7,038 nt of DNA, taken from DASZHA01 sp049644325. GTDB lineage: Bacteria > Chloroflexota > Dormibacteria > DASZGP01. Positions within the stretch are counted from its first letter, which is position 1, and every line of letters starts with the position of its first letter. The stretch covers positions 1-7,038 of the forward strand of contig JBARRR010000153.1 of assembly GCA_049644325.1 (NCBI GenBank), read 5' to 3'. The notes below the pieces were generated by a model. The model did not search any database, was not told where the DNA came from, and worked only from the letters and a program-made list of their open reading frames with translations. Shown here one piece after another: positions 5,154-7,038 of this stretch. The position numbers and the translations under genes were made by a program.

Positions 5154-7038
5154 ATGGCGCTGATCCTGGCCGGTCTCGCCGGCGCCATTGCTGCGTTGGC
5201 GCTCCTGGTCGGCGCGACATACCTCTTCATCTTTCGCCGTCCGCTACCGCGCACCCGCGGCAGCATGCCTGCGGCCGTCTCCGCCGAGGTCGAGATCGTG
5301 CGCGACGAGGCGGGCGTGCCCCACGTTGCGGCCGCGTCCTGGGCCGATGCGTCCTATGCCGTCGGCGTGCTCCATGGCCAGGAGAGGCTCTGGCAGATGG
5401 AGCTGCAGCGGCGCATCGCCGCGGGCCGGCTGAGCGAGGTGATCGGGGAGCGGGCGATCCCCGCCGACCGCCTCTTTCGTCGCATCGGTCTGCGCCGCGT
5501 GTCGGAGGCGGAGTGGCATGTCACCCACGCCGGCGGGGAGCTGCGTCCCCTGCTGGAGGCCTACGCCCTGGGTGTCAACGCCGCCATCGCCGACCGGCCC
5601 CTGCCCGCGGAGTTCACGATGCTGCGCCATCGCCCCCAGCCGTGGACGCCGGAGGACAGTCTCGCGGTCGGGCGCCTGCTGAGCTTCGGCCAATCAGGCA
5701 ACTGGGAGGCCCAGCTGGTGCGCATGCGCCTGCTCAAGGACATTGGGCCGGAGCTGCTGGCGGCACTTGACCCCAGCGTGTCCGAGCCCCAACCCGCGAG
5801 TGCCCCGCCGGCCCCGGCAGCCGCCGCCGCGACGGCGCTGCTTGACCAGCTGCAGGCGGCCGAGGAGATCCTCGAGCTCAGCAGCTGGGCCGGCGCCAGC
5901 AACAGCTGGGCGCTGGCCGGGTCGCGCACCGCCACCGGCAGGCCGATCCTGGCCAGCGATCCCCATTCGGTGATCACCATGCCCAGCCCCTGGTACCAGG
6001 TCCACCTGACCATCGCTGACGACGCTGAGCTGGCCGGTGTCAGCTTCTGCGGCTCGCCCTTTGTGGTCGCCGGCCACAACCGCCACCTGGCCTGGGGGCT
6101 GGTCAACAGCGGAGTCTCGATCCAGGGCCTGTACGTAGAACGCTTCAACCCCAACAACCCGATGCAGTTCGACGACGGCGGCCACTGGGAGGACGCCGTT
6201 CGCTTCCGCGAGGTCATCCGCGTCCGCGGCGGCGAGCCGGTGACCGAGGACGTGCTGGTGACGCGGCGTGGGCCCGTCATCAGCCCCGCCATCGACGGCA
6301 ATCATCCGCCGCTGTCGTTGCGATGGGTTGGCACCGACTCCGAGATCGACAGCCACGGTTGGGTCATGCGCCTCAACCAGGCCCGCGACTGGAGGAGCTT
6401 CCGCGCCGCGGTGGGGACGATGGCATCGCCCTCCCTGGCCGTGACCTACGCGGACGTGGAGGGCAACATCGGATACCGAATGTCGGGCTTCATCCCCCTG
6501 CGCCCACCCGAGCAGGGGCGTTTCCCCGCCCGCGGCTGGGAGCCAGGCGACGAGTGGCGCGGCTTCGTTCCCTTCGAAGAGATGCCCGAGGTCCTCAACC
6601 CCGCCGACGGGTACATCGTCGCGGCGAACATCTCGATGCCGGCCCCGGGCTGCCCTCATCCGTTGGTTCATGAGGCCGCCAATCCCTACCGGGCCCAGCG
6701 GATCGAAGCCGTGGTGTCCGCCGGCCACGAGATGACCGCGGCCGCATGCGTCGAGCTGCAGCGCGATGTGCTCAGCCTCCCCGGGCAGGCGCTGCGAGCG
6801 TTGTTGCTCGACCGGCTCGATCGACCTGACCGGGACGGCGACCTCGACGTCGACCCCGACGTCGGCCTCGGGCTCCGGGTCATGCGCGACTGGGATGGCG
6901 GCCTGGAGCGAGACAGCGCCGGGGCCCTCCTCTACGAGCGCCTCTGGGAGCGGCTCATAGAGCGGGTGATCGGCGCCGGCATCAGTCCCAGCGCCAGGAC
7001 CTACCTGCTGGGGGGCTCGGTCCACGACCTCTTCCCCC
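5154..7038 (+). CDS. penicillin acylase family Ntn-hydrolase (peptidase S45), 3' end outside window
   Basis: The gene encodes an amidohydrolase of the penicillin acylase family, made as a precursor that cuts itself into alpha and beta subunits. 628 codons are present without a stop; family members usually run to about 750-800 residues, so the C-terminus is missing. An N-terminal hydrophobic segment (about residues 3-26) followed by FRRPLPR suggests a membrane anchor or uncleaved signal. The alpha chain includes VEIVRDEAGVPHV (46-58) and GVLHGQERLWQMELQRR (71-87). An Ala/Pro-rich spacer (about 208-230) precedes the autoprocessing site GASNSW, where Ser249 would become the nucleophile at the beta-chain N-terminus. 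GHNRHLAWG (307-315) and Asn492 in YIVAANISM correspond to conserved beta-chain features. The ATG at 5154 is the only sensible start, because an upstream ATG at 5131 ends at once in a different frame. No clear ribosome binding site is visible. The natural substrate may be acyl-homoserine lactones or other amides and cannot be determined here. Confidence 0.93.
   Translation, partial: MALILAGLAGAIAALALLVGATYLFIFRRPLPRTRGSMPAAVSAEVEIVRDEAGVPHVAAASWADASYAVGVLHGQERLWQMELQRRIAAGRLSEVIGERAIPADRLFRRIGLRRVSEAEWHVTHAGGELRPLLEAYALGVNAAIADRPLPAEFTMLRHRPQPWTPEDSLAVGRLLSFGQSGNWEAQLVRMRLLKDIGPELLAALDPSVSEPQPASAPPAPAAAAATALLDQLQAAEEILELSSWAGASNSWALAGSRTATGRPILASDPHSVITMPSPWYQVHLTIADDAELAGVSFCGSPFVVAGHNRHLAWGLVNSGVSIQGLYVERFNPNNPMQFDDGGHWEDAVRFREVIRVRGGEPVTEDVLVTRRGPVISPAIDGNHPPLSLRWVGTDSEIDSHGWVMRLNQARDWRSFRAAVGTMASPSLAVTYADVEGNIGYRMSGFIPLRPPEQGRFPARGWEPGDEWRGFVPFEEMPEVLNPADGYIVAANISMPAPGCPHPLVHEAANPYRAQRIEAVVSAGHEMTAAACVELQRDVLSLPGQALRALLLDRLDRPDRDGDLDVDPDVGLGLRVMRDWDGGLERDSAGALLYERLWERLIERVIGAGISPSARTYLLGGSVHDLFP

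Noticed and set aside
5694..7025. Long minus-strand frame of 443 codons opposite the acylase gene
   Set aside because: It is antisense to conserved S45 sequence and has no motifs of its own. It is a by-product of G+C bias.

Overview
The window looks like ordinary chromosome from a very G+C-rich, probably free-living bacterium. Third codon positions are overwhelmingly G or C, so long spurious open frames appear opposite the real genes. There is no rRNA, tRNA, transposase, integrase or CRISPR array. The ECF sigma/zinc-finger anti-sigma pair, the promoter spacing and the apparently leaderless genes would suit Actinomycetota or a Chloroflexota/Dormibacterota-type lineage. That placement is inference; no marker gene is present to settle it.

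Left part (1-1640): on the minus strand lie an ECF sigma factor gene (475-1038) and, overlapping its stop in an ATGA junction, a membrane-anchored zinc-finger anti-sigma factor gene (1-478, cut by the window edge). A GGAAC-N17-CGTC element just before the sigma gene suggests that the pair is transcribed by its own product. Divergent from it is a MOSC-domain protein gene (1102-1578, plus).

Middle (1641-3550): a 489-residue HD-domain phosphohydrolase of the SAMHD1/dGTPase-like type (1641-3110, plus) is preceded by a TAGAAT box six bases before its ATG. A gene-poor stretch of about 440 bases follows. It holds one doubtful minus-strand small ORF (3194-3445) and a strong hairpin (3517-3543) just past the end of the next minus-strand gene.

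Right part (3551-7038): two minus-strand genes form an apparent operon. The first transcribed is a glutaredoxin-PDZ fusion with a repetitive Ser/Pro/Ile tail encoded by a five-copy 18-bp tandem repeat (4294-5085). The second is a glycerophosphodiester phosphodiesterase (GDPD, 3551-4297). The GDPD reading frame has no ATG, GTG or TTG before its catalytic N-terminus, and appears to start at ATA inside an ATAA junction. Divergent from this operon is a penicillin-acylase family Ntn-hydrolase gene (5154 onward, plus), running off the right edge.

The genes do not form one recognisable pathway. They are a regulatory pair plus several housekeeping-type hydrolases and redox proteins. The points most worth checking are the three-part glutaredoxin-PDZ-repeat protein, the ATAA junction, and the shared TAGNNT-N6-ATG leaderless-type starts.
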